DNA of 64,000 nucleotides from assembly GCF_001922305.1 (NCBI RefSeq), contig NZ_CP018839.1, positions 3,534,001-3,598,000 on the forward strand, read 5' to 3'. Below, in pieces: positions 1 to 9,562 of this stretch. The DNA is from Thauera chlorobenzoica (GTDB taxonomy: Bacteria > Pseudomonadota > Gammaproteobacteria > Burkholderiales > Rhodocyclaceae). The position numbers and the translations under genes were made by a program. Each line of letters opens with the position of its first letter. Positions within the stretch are counted from its first letter, which is position 1. Under the pieces are notes generated by a model. That model made no database searches. It was not told the DNA's origin and was given only the letters and a program-made list of their open reading frames with translations.

Positions 1-297
1 CGTGCCGCCGACCAGCCACACGCCGTGGCGACGCGCGGTGGCGGCGAGAAAGGCCTGCAGCGGACCATCGCCTTCGGCTTCGCGGAGGCGTACCTTGGCG
101 GACTCGTCGGCGCTGATCAGGGCAAAATATTCGGGCAGGGCGACCAGCGCGGCCCCGGCGGCGGCGGCTTCGGCCACCAGCGCGGCAACCGCTTCGAGGT
201 TGGCATCGACGTCGGGGCCGGAGACGGTCTGGATCGCGGCGATGCGGACCGGGCCGGGCGGTCGGTGGAAAGCTTGGGCGGTGAGGCTGGAGTTCAT
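1..297 (-). CDS. Carbon-nitrogen hydrolase (nitrilase family), 5' part only
   Basis: The first 99 codons of a nitrilase-superfamily amidohydrolase that runs off the left edge. The N-terminus has the family pattern: a strand RIAAIQTVSG (residues 18-27), a helix, then LVALPEYFAL, in which Glu56 is the expected catalytic glutamate of the Glu-Lys-Cys triad. The Lys and Cys lie outside the window. It sits 86 bp downstream of yhdP on the same strand; a yhdP-nitrilase order, often followed by tldD, is common in proteobacteria (from memory). The substrate is unknown; omega-amidase or deaminated-glutathione amidase types are possible. Confidence 0.85.
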   Translation of the reverse strand, partial: MNSSLTAQAFHRPPGPVRIAAIQTVSGPDVDANLEAVAALVAEAAAAGAALVALPEYFALISADESAKVRLREAEGDGPLQAFLAATARRHGVWLVGGT

Positions 298-383
298 CTG
301 TCGTGTCGCTTGGGGTCGGAAGAGAGGCAGGCGCAGAACCGGCGGCCCAGCCCGCAGATGCGGCCCCGGCAGCGCCGGGCGCG

Positions 384-3300
384 CTATTGGGCCGGCGGCA
401 GTTCGACGCTGCCGCGCTTGACGACCTGCGGGTCGGTCCAGGTGCCGCTGACGGCGTATTCAAAGGCGAAGAGCTTTTCGATCGGGTCGCTGAGCACCTT
501 CTGCGCCAGATAGGCCGCGACCCCGACCGCAGGGTTGAGCAGCCCGGCCGCGGCGCCGATCGCGACCGACTCCGACAGCGTCGGCTGCACGAAGACCCGC
601 AGATCCTGGGTCTCCGCCACCAGGTCGGTCGCGCCGCTCATCCTGATCCGCGCAGCAGGCCCGCGGATTTCAAGCTCCTCGGTGCGCAACACCCCGGCAG
701 CCACGTCGATGCTACCGGAAATGCGATCGAAGGCGAATCCTTCCGAAAACACATCGCGAAAATCCAGCGTGATGCGCCGCGGCAGCGACTGCAGGCTGAG
801 GATGCCGAGCAGGCGGCCGACACCGGGCTCGAGCTTGTTGAACTGGCCGGCGCCCGTCTCCAGGGTCAGCCGGCCGGCCAGCGACGGATAGTCGATGCGC
901 GTCGGCGCGCCCTCCCAGCCAATGTCGCCGGCCACCGTCGCCGCCCCGCCGCGCACCACATCGGGATAGCCCAGGCGGCGCGAAAGGCGCCCGACATCGG
1001 CGGTTTCCAGGCGGAACGTCATCTGCGTGCGCTGGCGCCCGGCCGCCTGCCACTGCCCCTTGCCCGCCAGCCGGCCATCGGGGTTGTCGAGCGCGAAGCG
1101 TTCGAGCTGCCACAGTCCCCCGCGATTGCGGGCGAACACTTCGAGCCGCCCCAGTTCCAGCCCGCGCAGGCGGAAGCGTTCGGCCACCACGTCCAGTGCC
1201 GGCAGCCGGCGCGGCGGAGTATGGATTTCCTCACCGCCATCGGGCTCGCCCGGCTCGCCTTCGCTACCGACGGACAAATGCCGGAAGCGGGCGGACAAGG
1301 CGCCACCGCCCGCCCTGCGCCAGTCGAAGTCGCCTTCGGCGAGGTCGCTGTCGAGCCGGGCCTTCCAGCCGCCGGGATCGGCCACCGCGCGCAGATCCAC
1401 CGCCTTCAGGCTGTGGCCGAAGGCGAGGACCTCGTCGGCCGCCAAAGTGATGCCGCCAAGGGGCAGGCCGCCAGCCGCTTCGGCGCCCCCCCCGGCCTCC
1501 TCCTCGCCCACCTCGTCGGCGGCGTCCTCGCCGTCTTCGAGCACCCGCCGCCAGGCATCGAAGTCGAGCCGGTCGAGAACCGCAGCGATGCGCACCCCAC
1601 GGGTCGAGGCGGGCACGGCATCGGCCGTCGCGCGGCCAAGCGCCACCCCCCCGGCGAGCGAGGTCCAGGCCGCTGAGCTGCGCTGCAGTTCGGCCCGGGC
1701 GAGGGTACCGAGCTGCAGGGTGATCGTGGTCGACGCCTGCCCCGCGGGATACTCGAACATCAGCTGCAGCGGCCAACGCTCCGTTCCCGACTTGTTGAGC
1801 GGTGCGGGCAGGCTGGAGACCAGCCCCGCCAGGTCGGAGCTGAACTCCCCCCGTGTTCCGCTCTTGCCGATGCCGATCAGCATCTTCCAGTCGAGGGTGC
1901 CGGAGAGGTTGTCGAGCGCCGGCTGCGCATAGGCGGCGCGCAAAGCCGAAACCGCCGCCTTGCCTTCGGCTTCGAAACGCACTCCGCCGTCGGCGGCGGT
2001 ACGCGCGCTCACCCGCAGCGGATGGCCGAACAGTCGCGCGCGCGCTTCGGGCATCGACAACGAGTCGGCGGTAAAGCGCAGCCGCCCGCCCGCCCCCTCC
2101 AGTGGCGGCAGCCCGGCGATGATCGAAACCCGGTTGTCGGCGAAGCGGAACTCGCCTTCGACCCCGGTTTCTCCCAGGTCGCGCAAAGGCATCACCAGCT
2201 TCAGCGCCAGCTCTCCGCGCCCTTCGGCCTGCATGCCGTCGGTGAACCCGCCGATGCGCGCCGACACCGGACTCGCCGACACGAAGCGGAGGAATTCCGC
2301 GGTCGGGCCTTGCGCCCGCCCGGTAATGGTCATGATCTCGCTGGGGCGCTGATCGAGCTCGGGGACGTCGACCCGCACGCCGGACAGATCCACTCCCAGG
2401 ATACGGGCCCGCTCGGCGTCGATGTGCATCCCCGGCCCCTCGAAGCGCAGCTCGCCGTGGATGCCGTCGATCCGGGGCCACCCCGGCGCATAGTCGAGCA
2501 CCCCATCGGCCACCCGGACCGACACCAGGAACTGGCCCTCGCCGTCGCGGAAAGGAAAATCCTCCAGGCGGCCGCGCAGGCGCAACCGTGCCTCGGGCAC
2601 CGCAGCCGCGAGAATCGCGTTGCGCACCCAGTCGTGGGTATCGCGGTTGACCACGCGCGGCAGGTAGCGCCACACCGCCGTCCCGGCGGCACGGTCGAGG
2701 CGGGCCTGCAGGTCGATTTCCCCCGCGCCCCCGGGCTGCGGCCAGTAGCGTCCGGAAGCACTGCCGGCGGCATCGGCGTTGTCGAATTCGGCGCGGTCGA
2801 GGGCGATCTCGAGCCGGCCCTCGCGTTCGAGCCAGCCTCCTTCGGCGCGCAGACGGTCGAACGCCAGACGCCCGCTTTCGAACACTTCGGGCAACTCCAC
2901 ATGGGCGCCCTGGCCATCGATCCTGAACCGGCCACGACTCTGATTCCCCTCGATCGTTCCCGCCAGCCCCCCCAGCCCCGGCAGGCCGTCGCGGGCGAGC
3001 ACGCCGATGCCGGCGAAGCCAGTGGACAGGGTCCAGGCCTGCGGCGCAGCGGTCGTGCCCCGCCAGCTCAGGCGCAGGTCGTTCAGGCGGCCCTGCGGGG
3101 CGAAGCCGGCGAGCCGCTCGCGCAGCGCCGTATCGAGCGGCAGATACGCAGCCAGCCCGGCCAGCGCGGCGAAATCCAGCTCCCCGGCAACCAGGCTTCC
3201 GCCCGCGGCAGCACCGTCGGGGTTGTGCTCCAGGCGCAGCTCGACATCCCCGGGTTCGAGCACCAGCCCGGCCTCGGCCTGCAGCACCAGCCGGCGCGCG

Positions 3301-4238
3301 CGCAGCACGACCCCACGGGGCGCACGCTCGAAGGCGAGGCGGCCGTCGAGGCGGGCGACCGCGAGTTCGGGCAGATCCCCGGCAAGACGGGTACGGACAT
3401 CGTCGAGCGCGAAATCGGCGGTCAGCGCAGTTTCGCCCTTGCCGTCGGAGTCGAGCCAGGCCCGCACGCTGCCGCGTCCGCTCACCGGCAGCGGGTAATC
3501 GACCCAGGGCCGCCAACCGCCGAGGTCGGCCCGATCCAGTGCAAGATACAGCCGCCCGGCCGACGCCTGCAGCACCTCGGGATCGAAGTGCGCGAGCTCG
3601 CCGCGCAGCTCCAGCATCGATGCAAGCGCTTGCGGCGGCTGTGCGCGCAGTGCGAAACGGGCGGGTGCGGAACGCTGGTCGAGGCGGAACTCGACCTGCT
3701 CGAGTTCGAGTTCGGGCGCCGCCCGCATTTCGTCCGACCACCGCAGCCGGGCGCCGTGAATGACGATCTGGCGCTGCGCCAGCAGCCACTGCAGCCCCCC
3801 CCCCTGCCCCTCTCCCCCCTGCAGCGGCAGACCGGCGACGAACAAGGCGCCGTCCCCGGCGCGTCGCGCGACCAGTTCCGGTGCGTCGATCTCGAGGCGA
3901 TGGAAATAAGGCCGCAGGCGAAGCAGCGACGACCACGCCAGCGTGGCGTCGACCCTGGGCAAGGACAATGCCGGACGGCCTTCGGCGTCGGCGATGCGCA
4001 ATCCGCTGAGTTGCAGCCGGGGACGCCACCCCACCCAATCCCCCTCGATCGCTGCGATCGACACCGGCAGGCCGAGCCCCGCGCTCGCCGCCGCTGCGAT
4101 CCGTTCGCGAAACTCGCCCACCGCCGGCAGCAGCAGGTGCCGGGTGGCGAGCACCAGCACCGCGAATGCGAACCACAGCGTCACCGCTGCGCGCAGCCCC
4201 CACTTGCCGAGCAGGCGCGCGCGCGCGCGCCACGGCAC
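384..4238 (-). CDS. yhdP: YhdP family AsmA-like envelope protein
   Basis: Large inner-membrane-anchored protein of the YhdP/TIGR02099 (DUF3971, AsmA-like) family. In E. coli, YhdP is one of the AsmA-like proteins linked to phospholipid transport to the outer membrane. One N-terminal membrane segment (about residues 14-32) is followed by more than 1200 residues of periplasmic beta-rich repeats. The C-terminus has the family's AsmA-like end, including GRLLGILSLQSLPRRI and a terminal RGSVELPPAQ. The open frame continues upstream to an ATG at 4403 (1339 aa), but those 55 residues are low-complexity. I prefer the GTG at 4238 (1284 aa, close to the E. coli protein's roughly 1270). The start is not certain. 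It is divergent from glnE. Confidence 0.9.
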   Translation of the reverse strand: MPWRARARLLGKWGLRAAVTLWFAFAVLVLATRHLLLPAVGEFRERIAAAASAGLGLPVSIAAIEGDWVGWRPRLQLSGLRIADAEGRPALSLPRVDATLAWSSLLRLRPYFHRLEIDAPELVARRAGDGALFVAGLPLQGGEGQGGGLQWLLAQRQIVIHGARLRWSDEMRAAPELELEQVEFRLDQRSAPARFALRAQPPQALASMLELRGELAHFDPEVLQASAGRLYLALDRADLGGWRPWVDYPLPVSGRGSVRAWLDSDGKGETALTADFALDDVRTRLAGDLPELAVARLDGRLAFERAPRGVVLRARRLVLQAEAGLVLEPGDVELRLEHNPDGAAAGGSLVAGELDFAALAGLAAYLPLDTALRERLAGFAPQGRLNDLRLSWRGTTAAPQAWTLSTGFAGIGVLARDGLPGLGGLAGTIEGNQSRGRFRIDGQGAHVELPEVFESGRLAFDRLRAEGGWLEREGRLEIALDRAEFDNADAAGSASGRYWPQPGGAGEIDLQARLDRAAGTAVWRYLPRVVNRDTHDWVRNAILAAAVPEARLRLRGRLEDFPFRDGEGQFLVSVRVADGVLDYAPGWPRIDGIHGELRFEGPGMHIDAERARILGVDLSGVRVDVPELDQRPSEIMTITGRAQGPTAEFLRFVSASPVSARIGGFTDGMQAEGRGELALKLVMPLRDLGETGVEGEFRFADNRVSIIAGLPPLEGAGGRLRFTADSLSMPEARARLFGHPLRVSARTAADGGVRFEAEGKAAVSALRAAYAQPALDNLSGTLDWKMLIGIGKSGTRGEFSSDLAGLVSSLPAPLNKSGTERWPLQLMFEYPAGQASTTITLQLGTLARAELQRSSAAWTSLAGGVALGRATADAVPASTRGVRIAAVLDRLDFDAWRRVLEDGEDAADEVGEEEAGGGAEAAGGLPLGGITLAADEVLAFGHSLKAVDLRAVADPGGWKARLDSDLAEGDFDWRRAGGGALSARFRHLSVGSEGEPGEPDGGEEIHTPPRRLPALDVVAERFRLRGLELGRLEVFARNRGGLWQLERFALDNPDGRLAGKGQWQAAGRQRTQMTFRLETADVGRLSRRLGYPDVVRGGAATVAGDIGWEGAPTRIDYPSLAGRLTLETGAGQFNKLEPGVGRLLGILSLQSLPRRITLDFRDVFSEGFAFDRISGSIDVAAGVLRTEELEIRGPAARIRMSGATDLVAETQDLRVFVQPTLSESVAIGAAAGLLNPAVGVAAYLAQKVLSDPIEKLFAFEYAVSGTWTDPQVVKRGSVELPPAQ
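4215..4230. repeat. (GC)8 dinucleotide run in yhdP 5' end
   Basis: Eight uninterrupted GC dinucleotides lie within codons 3-8 of the preferred yhdP frame, encoding alternating Arg-Ala. A run this close to the start could slip and shift the frame, but the same composition is easy to reach by chance at this GC content. Confidence 0.6.
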
Positions 4239-4420
4239 CCGCGGTGCGGATTCACGGCCTGAAGGGGCGGGGCGGGGCGGGGCCAGAAGTTCGCTCGCGA
4301 TCGGGTTTCCGGCCGATCTGGCCGGGACTCGGGCCGGCGGGTGACGCGAGGTGCACACTGCGGCACGCCAGTCCCCCACCGGAACATTCCATCGCCACGC
4401 CAACGGGCGGTGGGCACGGC

Positions 4421-4426
4421 TAGAAT
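4421..4426 (+). promoter_or_regulatory. Probable -10 element of glnE
   Basis: TAGAAT stands out in very GC-rich sequence 87 bp before the glnE start. No good -35 hexamer is present at 16-18 bp spacing. Confidence 0.4.
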
Positions 4427-4512
4427 ATGCTTTCTGCCCACGCGCGGCCGGATCATGGTCGATTCGGTCTGCATTCTACCAACGATCGCCACGCCCGCAC
4501 CGGAGCCCGGCC

Positions 4513-7215
4513 ATGTCTTCCCCCTCCAGCGCGCCCGACGAGGGCCTGCAGGCCGTATCCTGCGCGCGCCGCTTCTCGCGCTACCTCGCGCGCATGCTCG
4601 ACAGCCAGCCCTGGCTGGCCGCGGCGCTCGCCGCCAGCATCGACCGCCCGCTCGCCGCCGAACCGATGCAGCGCTTCATCGCCGCCCGCGAAACCGCGCC
4701 CGGCGGCGCCGAAGCCGCATTGCGCCCGGTGCTGCGGCAGTTGCGGATCTGGGTGCTGTGCCACCTGATCGTGCGCGATCTCGTCCGGGGAGCGTCCCTG
4801 GACGAAGTGACCGAAACCATGACCGTGCTCGCCGAAGTCGCTGTGCGCCATGCCCACCAGGTGCTGCGCACCGCCCTCGTGCAGCGCTACGGCCAGCCGC
4901 TGTCGCCGACCGGCTGGGAGCAGGAGCTGCTGGTGATCGGCATGGGCAAGCTCGGCGGACGCGAGCTCAACGTCTCCTCCGACATCGACCTGATCTTCGT
5001 CTACCCCGAAGACGGCGACACCGGCGGCGCCAAGGTCATCAGCAACTTCGAATTCTTCGAGCGCCTGGGCAAGCAGCTGATCCAGGCCCTGGCCGATATC
5101 ACCGAGCACGGCCAGGTCTTCCGCGTCGACATGCGCCTGCGCCCGAACGGCGACTCTGGCCCGCTGGTGTGCAGCTTCGACATGCTCGAGAACTACTTCA
5201 TGACCCAGGGCCGCGAGTGGGAGCGTTACGCCTGGATCAAGGCGCGGGTGCTGCGTGGCGAGCGCTGGACCGAACTGCAGAACATCGCCCGCCCCTTCGT
5301 GTTCCGCAAATACCTCGACTTCGGCGCGATCAATGCGATGCGCAGTCTGCACGCGCAAATCCGCCGCGAAGTCACGCGCCGCGACCGCATCAACAACATC
5401 AAGCTCGGCCCGGGGGGCATCCGTGAGATCGAGTTCCTCGCCCAGGTCTTCCAGCTCATCCGCGGCGGCCGCGACACCGCCTTGCAGGTGCGTCCGACGC
5501 TGAAGGCGCTCGCCCTGCTGCCCGAACGCGGCATCCTGGACGCTGAAACCGTGGCCGAATTGTCCACCGCCTATGAATTCCTGCGCCGGCTGGAACACCG
5601 CCTGCAATATGTCGACGACGCCCAGACCCACGACCTGCCCGCCAGCGACGGCGACCAGGCGCTGATCGCCGAAGCGATGGGCTTTGCCGACTACCCCGCG
5701 CTGCTCGCCACGCTCGAAGCCCATCGCACGCGGGTGAGCCATCATTTCGACCGCGTCTTCGGCGACCCTTCGGAGGAGGACCACAGCCTGGACGCCACCT
5801 GGGCGCATGCCGAAGATCTCGACAGCGTCGTCCCCGCGCTCGGCGAACTGGGCTACCGCCACCCCCGGGCCGGCGCCGAGCGCCTCGCCGCAATCCACGC
5901 CAGCCCACGCTACCGCCAGCTACCGAACAACATCAAGAGCCGCTTCGATGCGCTGATGCCGCGCCTGATCGAGGCCGCCGCCGGCACCCCGGGGCCAGAC
6001 GACACCCTGGCGCGCTGCCTCGACCTGATGGAGGCGATCGGCCGCCGCGGCGCCTACCTCGCCCTGCTCCAGCAATATCCGCAGGCCCTGCGCCGGGTCG
6101 CCGACCTGATGGGCGCCTCGCGCTGGGGGGCGCAGTTCCTCGCCCGTCACCCGATCCTGCTCGACGAGATGCTCGACGCCCGCAACCTCGAAGCCCCGCC
6201 CGACTGGCCCGCCCTGCGCAGCAGCCTCGGCACCGAACTGGACGCCCTCGAGCCCGACATGGAACGCCAGATGGACCTGATGCGCGAGCAGCACCACGCC
6301 CAGGTGTTCCGCCTGCTGACCCAGGACCTCGCCGGCCTGCTGACGGTGGAGAAGCTCGCCGACCACCTCTCCGAGCTGGCCGACCTGATGCTCGACCTGA
6401 CCGTGCCGCTGTGCTGGCGCAAGATCAAGATCCGCCACCGCGACGCGCCACGCTTCGCCGTGATCAGCTACGGCAAGCTCGGCGGCAAGGAGCTGGGCTA
6501 CGCCTCGGATCTGGACATCGTCTTCCTCTACGACGACGACGCGCCCGAAGCGCCCGAGGTCTATACCCGCCTGGCGCAGCGCACCAACACCTGGCTCTCC
6601 AGCCAGACCGCCGCCGGGCAGCTGTTCGAGACCGACCTGCGCCTGCGCCCCAACGGCGAAGCGGGAATGATCGCCACCTCGCTCGAGGCCTTCCGCAAAT
6701 ACCAGCTCGAGTCGGCCTGGGTGTGGGAACATCAGGCCCTCACCCGGGCGCGCTTTTCCGCCGGCGAGCGCGCGATCGGCGAGGCCTTCGAGCGCATCCG
6801 CGACGAAGTCCTGCGCCTGCCGCGCGAGCTCGGCGCCCTGCGCACCGAAGTGCTGGCGATGCGCCAGAAGATGCGCGATGCCCACGGCGGCAAGAGCGCC
6901 CTGTTCGATCTCAAGCACGACCCCGGCGGCCTCATCGACGTCGAGTTCCTGATCCAGTATCTGGTGCTCGGCCACGCCCACGCCCATCCCCCGCTCACCG
7001 GCAACCTCGGCAACATCGCCCTGCTGCGCATCGCCGGTGAGCTCGGGCTGATTCCCCCCGCACTCGCCGCCGCCTGCGCCGACAGTTATCGCGAGCTGCG
7101 CCGCCTGCAGCACCGCCAGCGTCTCAACGACCGCCCCTCGCGGGTCGATCCGGACGAAGCCGGACGCGCCCGGCAGCCAGTGCTGGCCTTGTGGGACACC
7201 GTATTCGGAACCTGA
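4513..7215 (+). CDS. glnE: Bifunctional glutamine synthetase adenylyltransferase / adenylyl-removing enzyme
   Basis: GlnE (900 aa) adds AMP to and removes it from glutamine synthetase in response to PII and glutamine, linking nitrogen status to ammonia assimilation. Two nucleotidyltransferase domains are visible. The N-terminal removing domain has GMGKLGGRELN then SDIDLIFVY around residues 141-162; the C-terminal transferase domain has SYGKLGGKELG then SDLDIVFLY around 650-670. A helical linker lies between them. The start is the ATG at 4513, with GGAG seven bases upstream; the frame stays open further upstream but without family-like sequence. The length matches the family. Confidence 0.97.
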   Translation: MSSPSSAPDEGLQAVSCARRFSRYLARMLDSQPWLAAALAASIDRPLAAEPMQRFIAARETAPGGAEAALRPVLRQLRIWVLCHLIVRDLVRGASLDEVTETMTVLAEVAVRHAHQVLRTALVQRYGQPLSPTGWEQELLVIGMGKLGGRELNVSSDIDLIFVYPEDGDTGGAKVISNFEFFERLGKQLIQALADITEHGQVFRVDMRLRPNGDSGPLVCSFDMLENYFMTQGREWERYAWIKARVLRGERWTELQNIARPFVFRKYLDFGAINAMRSLHAQIRREVTRRDRINNIKLGPGGIREIEFLAQVFQLIRGGRDTALQVRPTLKALALLPERGILDAETVAELSTAYEFLRRLEHRLQYVDDAQTHDLPASDGDQALIAEAMGFADYPALLATLEAHRTRVSHHFDRVFGDPSEEDHSLDATWAHAEDLDSVVPALGELGYRHPRAGAERLAAIHASPRYRQLPNNIKSRFDALMPRLIEAAAGTPGPDDTLARCLDLMEAIGRRGAYLALLQQYPQALRRVADLMGASRWGAQFLARHPILLDEMLDARNLEAPPDWPALRSSLGTELDALEPDMERQMDLMREQHHAQVFRLLTQDLAGLLTVEKLADHLSELADLMLDLTVPLCWRKIKIRHRDAPRFAVISYGKLGGKELGYASDLDIVFLYDDDAPEAPEVYTRLAQRTNTWLSSQTAAGQLFETDLRLRPNGEAGMIATSLEAFRKYQLESAWVWEHQALTRARFSAGERAIGEAFERIRDEVLRLPRELGALRTEVLAMRQKMRDAHGGKSALFDLKHDPGGLIDVEFLIQYLVLGHAHAHPPLTGNLGNIALLRIAGELGLIPPALAAACADSYRELRRLQHRQRLNDRPSRVDPDEAGRARQPVLALWDTVFGT

Positions 7216-7273
7216 GCCCCCGGCGCCATCTCCCTGCCATGGCCGCGACCATGACGCCCGGCGGCACTGCGAC

Positions 7274-7279
7274 TAGAAT
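7274..7279 (+). promoter_or_regulatory. Probable -10 element of the CYTH-CHAD gene
   Basis: TAGAAT lies 32 bp upstream of the start codon at 7312, with no convincing -35. Confidence 0.35.
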
Positions 7280-7311
7280 TCAGCGGCCACCACCGTCACC
7301 GCCTGCCCCCC

Positions 7312-8844
7312 ATGAGCCGCGAAATCGAACTCAAGCTTGCCCTGCCGCACAGCGCCTTGCCGGCATTGCGCCGCCACCCGCTGGTGGCGGCAGCGACCCG
7401 TCTGGGCAACGCCGTCACCCTCGACAACACCTATTACGACACGCCAACCCTGCAGCTCAAGGCGCACAAGGTCGCCGTGCGCATCCGCCGCCAGGGCCGG
7501 CGCGCACTGCAGACGGTGAAATGCGCGGCACTCTCCAGCGGCGGCTTGTCGCAACGTCCGGAATGGGAGCAGGCCTACACCGGCGCCTTCGACTTTTCCG
7601 CCGTCACCGACCCCGCGGCACGCCGCCTGCTCGACCGTCATCACGACGCCCTGGTGCCGGTGTTCACCACCCGCTTTCGCCGCGAGACCCGGCGCCATTC
7701 CCCCCGCGAAGGGCTCGCCATCCTGCTGATGATCGACACCGGTGAAGTCGTCCTGAGCACACCCGAAGGGGTCGAGCGCCGGGCGCCGATCTGCGAGCTG
7801 GAGCTCGAACTCGAACAGGGCCTGCCCGCCGATCTGCTCGAACTCGCCTGCGCGCTGGCACAGGGCCTGCCGCTGATGCCGGCAGACCTTTCCAAGGCCG
7901 AGCGCGGCTACCGGCTGTTCCTCGACGCACCGCCGCCCGCACCCTGCCGCAGCGAGCCTTCCACGATCGCCGCCGGCGACAGCCTGATCGGTGCCTTCCG
8001 CAGCCTGGCGCTGGCCTGCGTACGCCAGTGGCAGGCCAACGCCACCGCGGCATCCGCCCACACCTCCCCGGATGCGACCCTCTCCGAGTACATCCATCAG
8101 TTGCGGGTCTCGCAGCGCCGCCTGCGTGCCCTGCTCAAAATCTTTGCTCCCGCCCTGCCGGTCGGCTTCGTCGCCACCTGGAATGCCCGCCTGCGCGACA
8201 ATGCCAACCGCTTCGGCGCTGCCCGCGACCTTGACGTGTTCTGCTCCGAACTGCTCGCAACGGTCCGCACCGAAGGGCTGGCCGACGCCGACGCCATGGC
8301 GCTATTGATCAAGACCGCCGAAAACGCGCGGACGGATGCACGACACCTCACCGCGCACGCGCTCGAGCTCGCCGCCCAGGGCCGGCTGCTGCTCGAATTC
8401 ACCCTTGCCCTGGAGCGGCTGGCAAGCAACAACCTGCTCGAGGCTGCCGACCTGCGCACCTTCGCCCGCCTGCGCCTGGAGCGCCTGCGCAAACGCGGAC
8501 GACGACAGCTCGACGCCGCCGCCACCCGCGAGCCCACCGCCCTTCACGCGCTGCGGATCGATTTCAAGCAGTTGCGCTACGGCGCCGAATTCTTCGCCCC
8601 GCTGTTTCCGGCCAGGGCGATGAAGCGCTACCAGGAACGACTCGCCCGCGCCCAGGCCACGCTCGGCTTCCTGCAGGATGTCGATGCCGCCCGCGCCCGG
8701 CTCGCGCAATGGACTGCGGCCCAGGCCGCGATCGCCCCTGCCGCCGCGTTCGTGCTCGGCTGGCATGCCCCGCGCTACGCCCGCCTGCGCCACCGGGTGA
8801 TCCGCGACTGCAGCCCCCTGGTGCATGGGCGCAAGCCGTGGTGA
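7312..8844 (+). CDS. CYTH and CHAD domain-containing protein
   Basis: A two-domain protein of 510 aa. The N-terminal CYTH (triphosphate tunnel) domain starts with the ExExK signature (Glu4, Glu6, Lys8) and carries the basic and acidic strands expected of a triphosphate-binding barrel, as in E. coli ygiF inorganic triphosphatase. The C-terminal CHAD domain (about residue 225 to the end) is helical with repeated His and Arg positions, for example IHQLRVSQRRLRA near 257 and LHALRIDFKQLRY near 405. CHAD domains bind polyphosphate. The likely role is hydrolysis or binding of tripolyphosphate or polyphosphate in the cytoplasm; the exact substrate is inferred. sixA follows 88 bp downstream. Confidence 0.92.
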   Translation: MSREIELKLALPHSALPALRRHPLVAAATRLGNAVTLDNTYYDTPTLQLKAHKVAVRIRRQGRRALQTVKCAALSSGGLSQRPEWEQAYTGAFDFSAVTDPAARRLLDRHHDALVPVFTTRFRRETRRHSPREGLAILLMIDTGEVVLSTPEGVERRAPICELELELEQGLPADLLELACALAQGLPLMPADLSKAERGYRLFLDAPPPAPCRSEPSTIAAGDSLIGAFRSLALACVRQWQANATAASAHTSPDATLSEYIHQLRVSQRRLRALLKIFAPALPVGFVATWNARLRDNANRFGAARDLDVFCSELLATVRTEGLADADAMALLIKTAENARTDARHLTAHALELAAQGRLLLEFTLALERLASNNLLEAADLRTFARLRLERLRKRGRRQLDAAATREPTALHALRIDFKQLRYGAEFFAPLFPARAMKRYQERLARAQATLGFLQDVDAARARLAQWTAAQAAIAPAAAFVLGWHAPRYARLRHRVIRDCSPLVHGRKPW

Positions 8845-8932
8845 GGCGGCACAGCCCCGGCGTGCCGCCGCCGTCATCGGGCCGCAACATGAAACACCGA
8901 TGATGCCGGCCCTCGACCCCAGGGAGACATAC

Positions 8933-9385
8933 ATGGACCTGCTGCTCTGGCGCCATGCGGAAGCCGCCGACGGCATCCCCGACCACACCCGCGCACTCAC
9001 CGCCCGCGGCCTCAAGCAGGCCCAGCGCATGGCGCACTGGATCGAAGCGCACCGTCCCAAGGCGCTGCGGGTGCTGGCCAGCCCCAGCCTGCGCACGCGC
9101 CAGACCGCAGCGGCCTTCACCGACGACTTCCGCGTCGTCGCCGGGCTCGGCCCGGACGGCAGCGTCGCCGACCTGCTCGCTGCCAGCGGCTGGCCCGATG
9201 CCAGCGGCGCCACCCTGATCGTCGGCCATCAGCCCGCGCTCGGCCGCCTCGCCGCGCTGCTGCTGTCCGGCACCGAAGCCGACTGGACGATCAAGAAAGG
9301 CGCCCTGTGGTGGTTCACCAACCGCGTCCGTGAAGGCGAAACCCAGACCGTACTGCGCGCGGTGATCCCTTCCGAGCTTGCCTAG
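8933..9385 (+). CDS. sixA: Phosphohistidine phosphatase SixA
   Basis: Small histidine-phosphatase-superfamily protein (150 aa) matching SixA, which removes phosphate from phosphohistidine in HPt domains and the nitrogen PTS. The RHAEA signature sits at residues 7-11 (Arg7, His8), and the second catalytic histidine is in IVGHQPALG near residue 97. The ATG at 8933 has AGGGAGA about 7 bases upstream, which favours it over the longer upstream frame. A CHAD-protein/sixA pairing is common in proteobacteria, and polyphosphate or phosphohistidine biology may link the two. Confidence 0.93.
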   Translation: MDLLLWRHAEAADGIPDHTRALTARGLKQAQRMAHWIEAHRPKALRVLASPSLRTRQTAAAFTDDFRVVAGLGPDGSVADLLAASGWPDASGATLIVGHQPALGRLAALLLSGTEADWTIKKGALWWFTNRVREGETQTVLRAVIPSELA

Positions 9386-9510
9386 CGCAGCACCTCCCGC
9401 CGCGGCCGCGGAGGGGGTGAATTCCTGCCCCCGCGATCGGTCTCATGGCTCGGATGCGGTTTCCGGAAGCTCTCGCCCGACACGCCGCGATGAGCCCCCG
9501 AAGCTGCCGC

Positions 9511-9538
9511 TTGTGCTTTCCAGCGCAATGCGTAAGAT
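9511..9538 (+). promoter_or_regulatory. Promoter of the DUF2062 gene
   Basis: TTGTGC (9511-9516), a 16-bp spacer and TAAGAT (9533-9538) form a reasonable sigma70-type promoter 24 bp before the start codon. Confidence 0.45.
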
Positions 9539-9562
9539 GCCTCCTTCGGCCCGGAACGGAAC

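Noticed and set aside
303..4262. Long plus-strand open frames (up to 746 codons) opposite yhdP
   Set aside because: Their products are Arg/Ala/Pro/Gly-rich without domain-like sequence, and the opposite strand encodes a complete YhdP protein. Long antisense frames are expected at this GC content.
4453..5898. 481-codon minus-strand frame opposite glnE
   Set aside because: Lies wholly inside glnE, low-complexity product, no ribosome binding site; a shadow frame.
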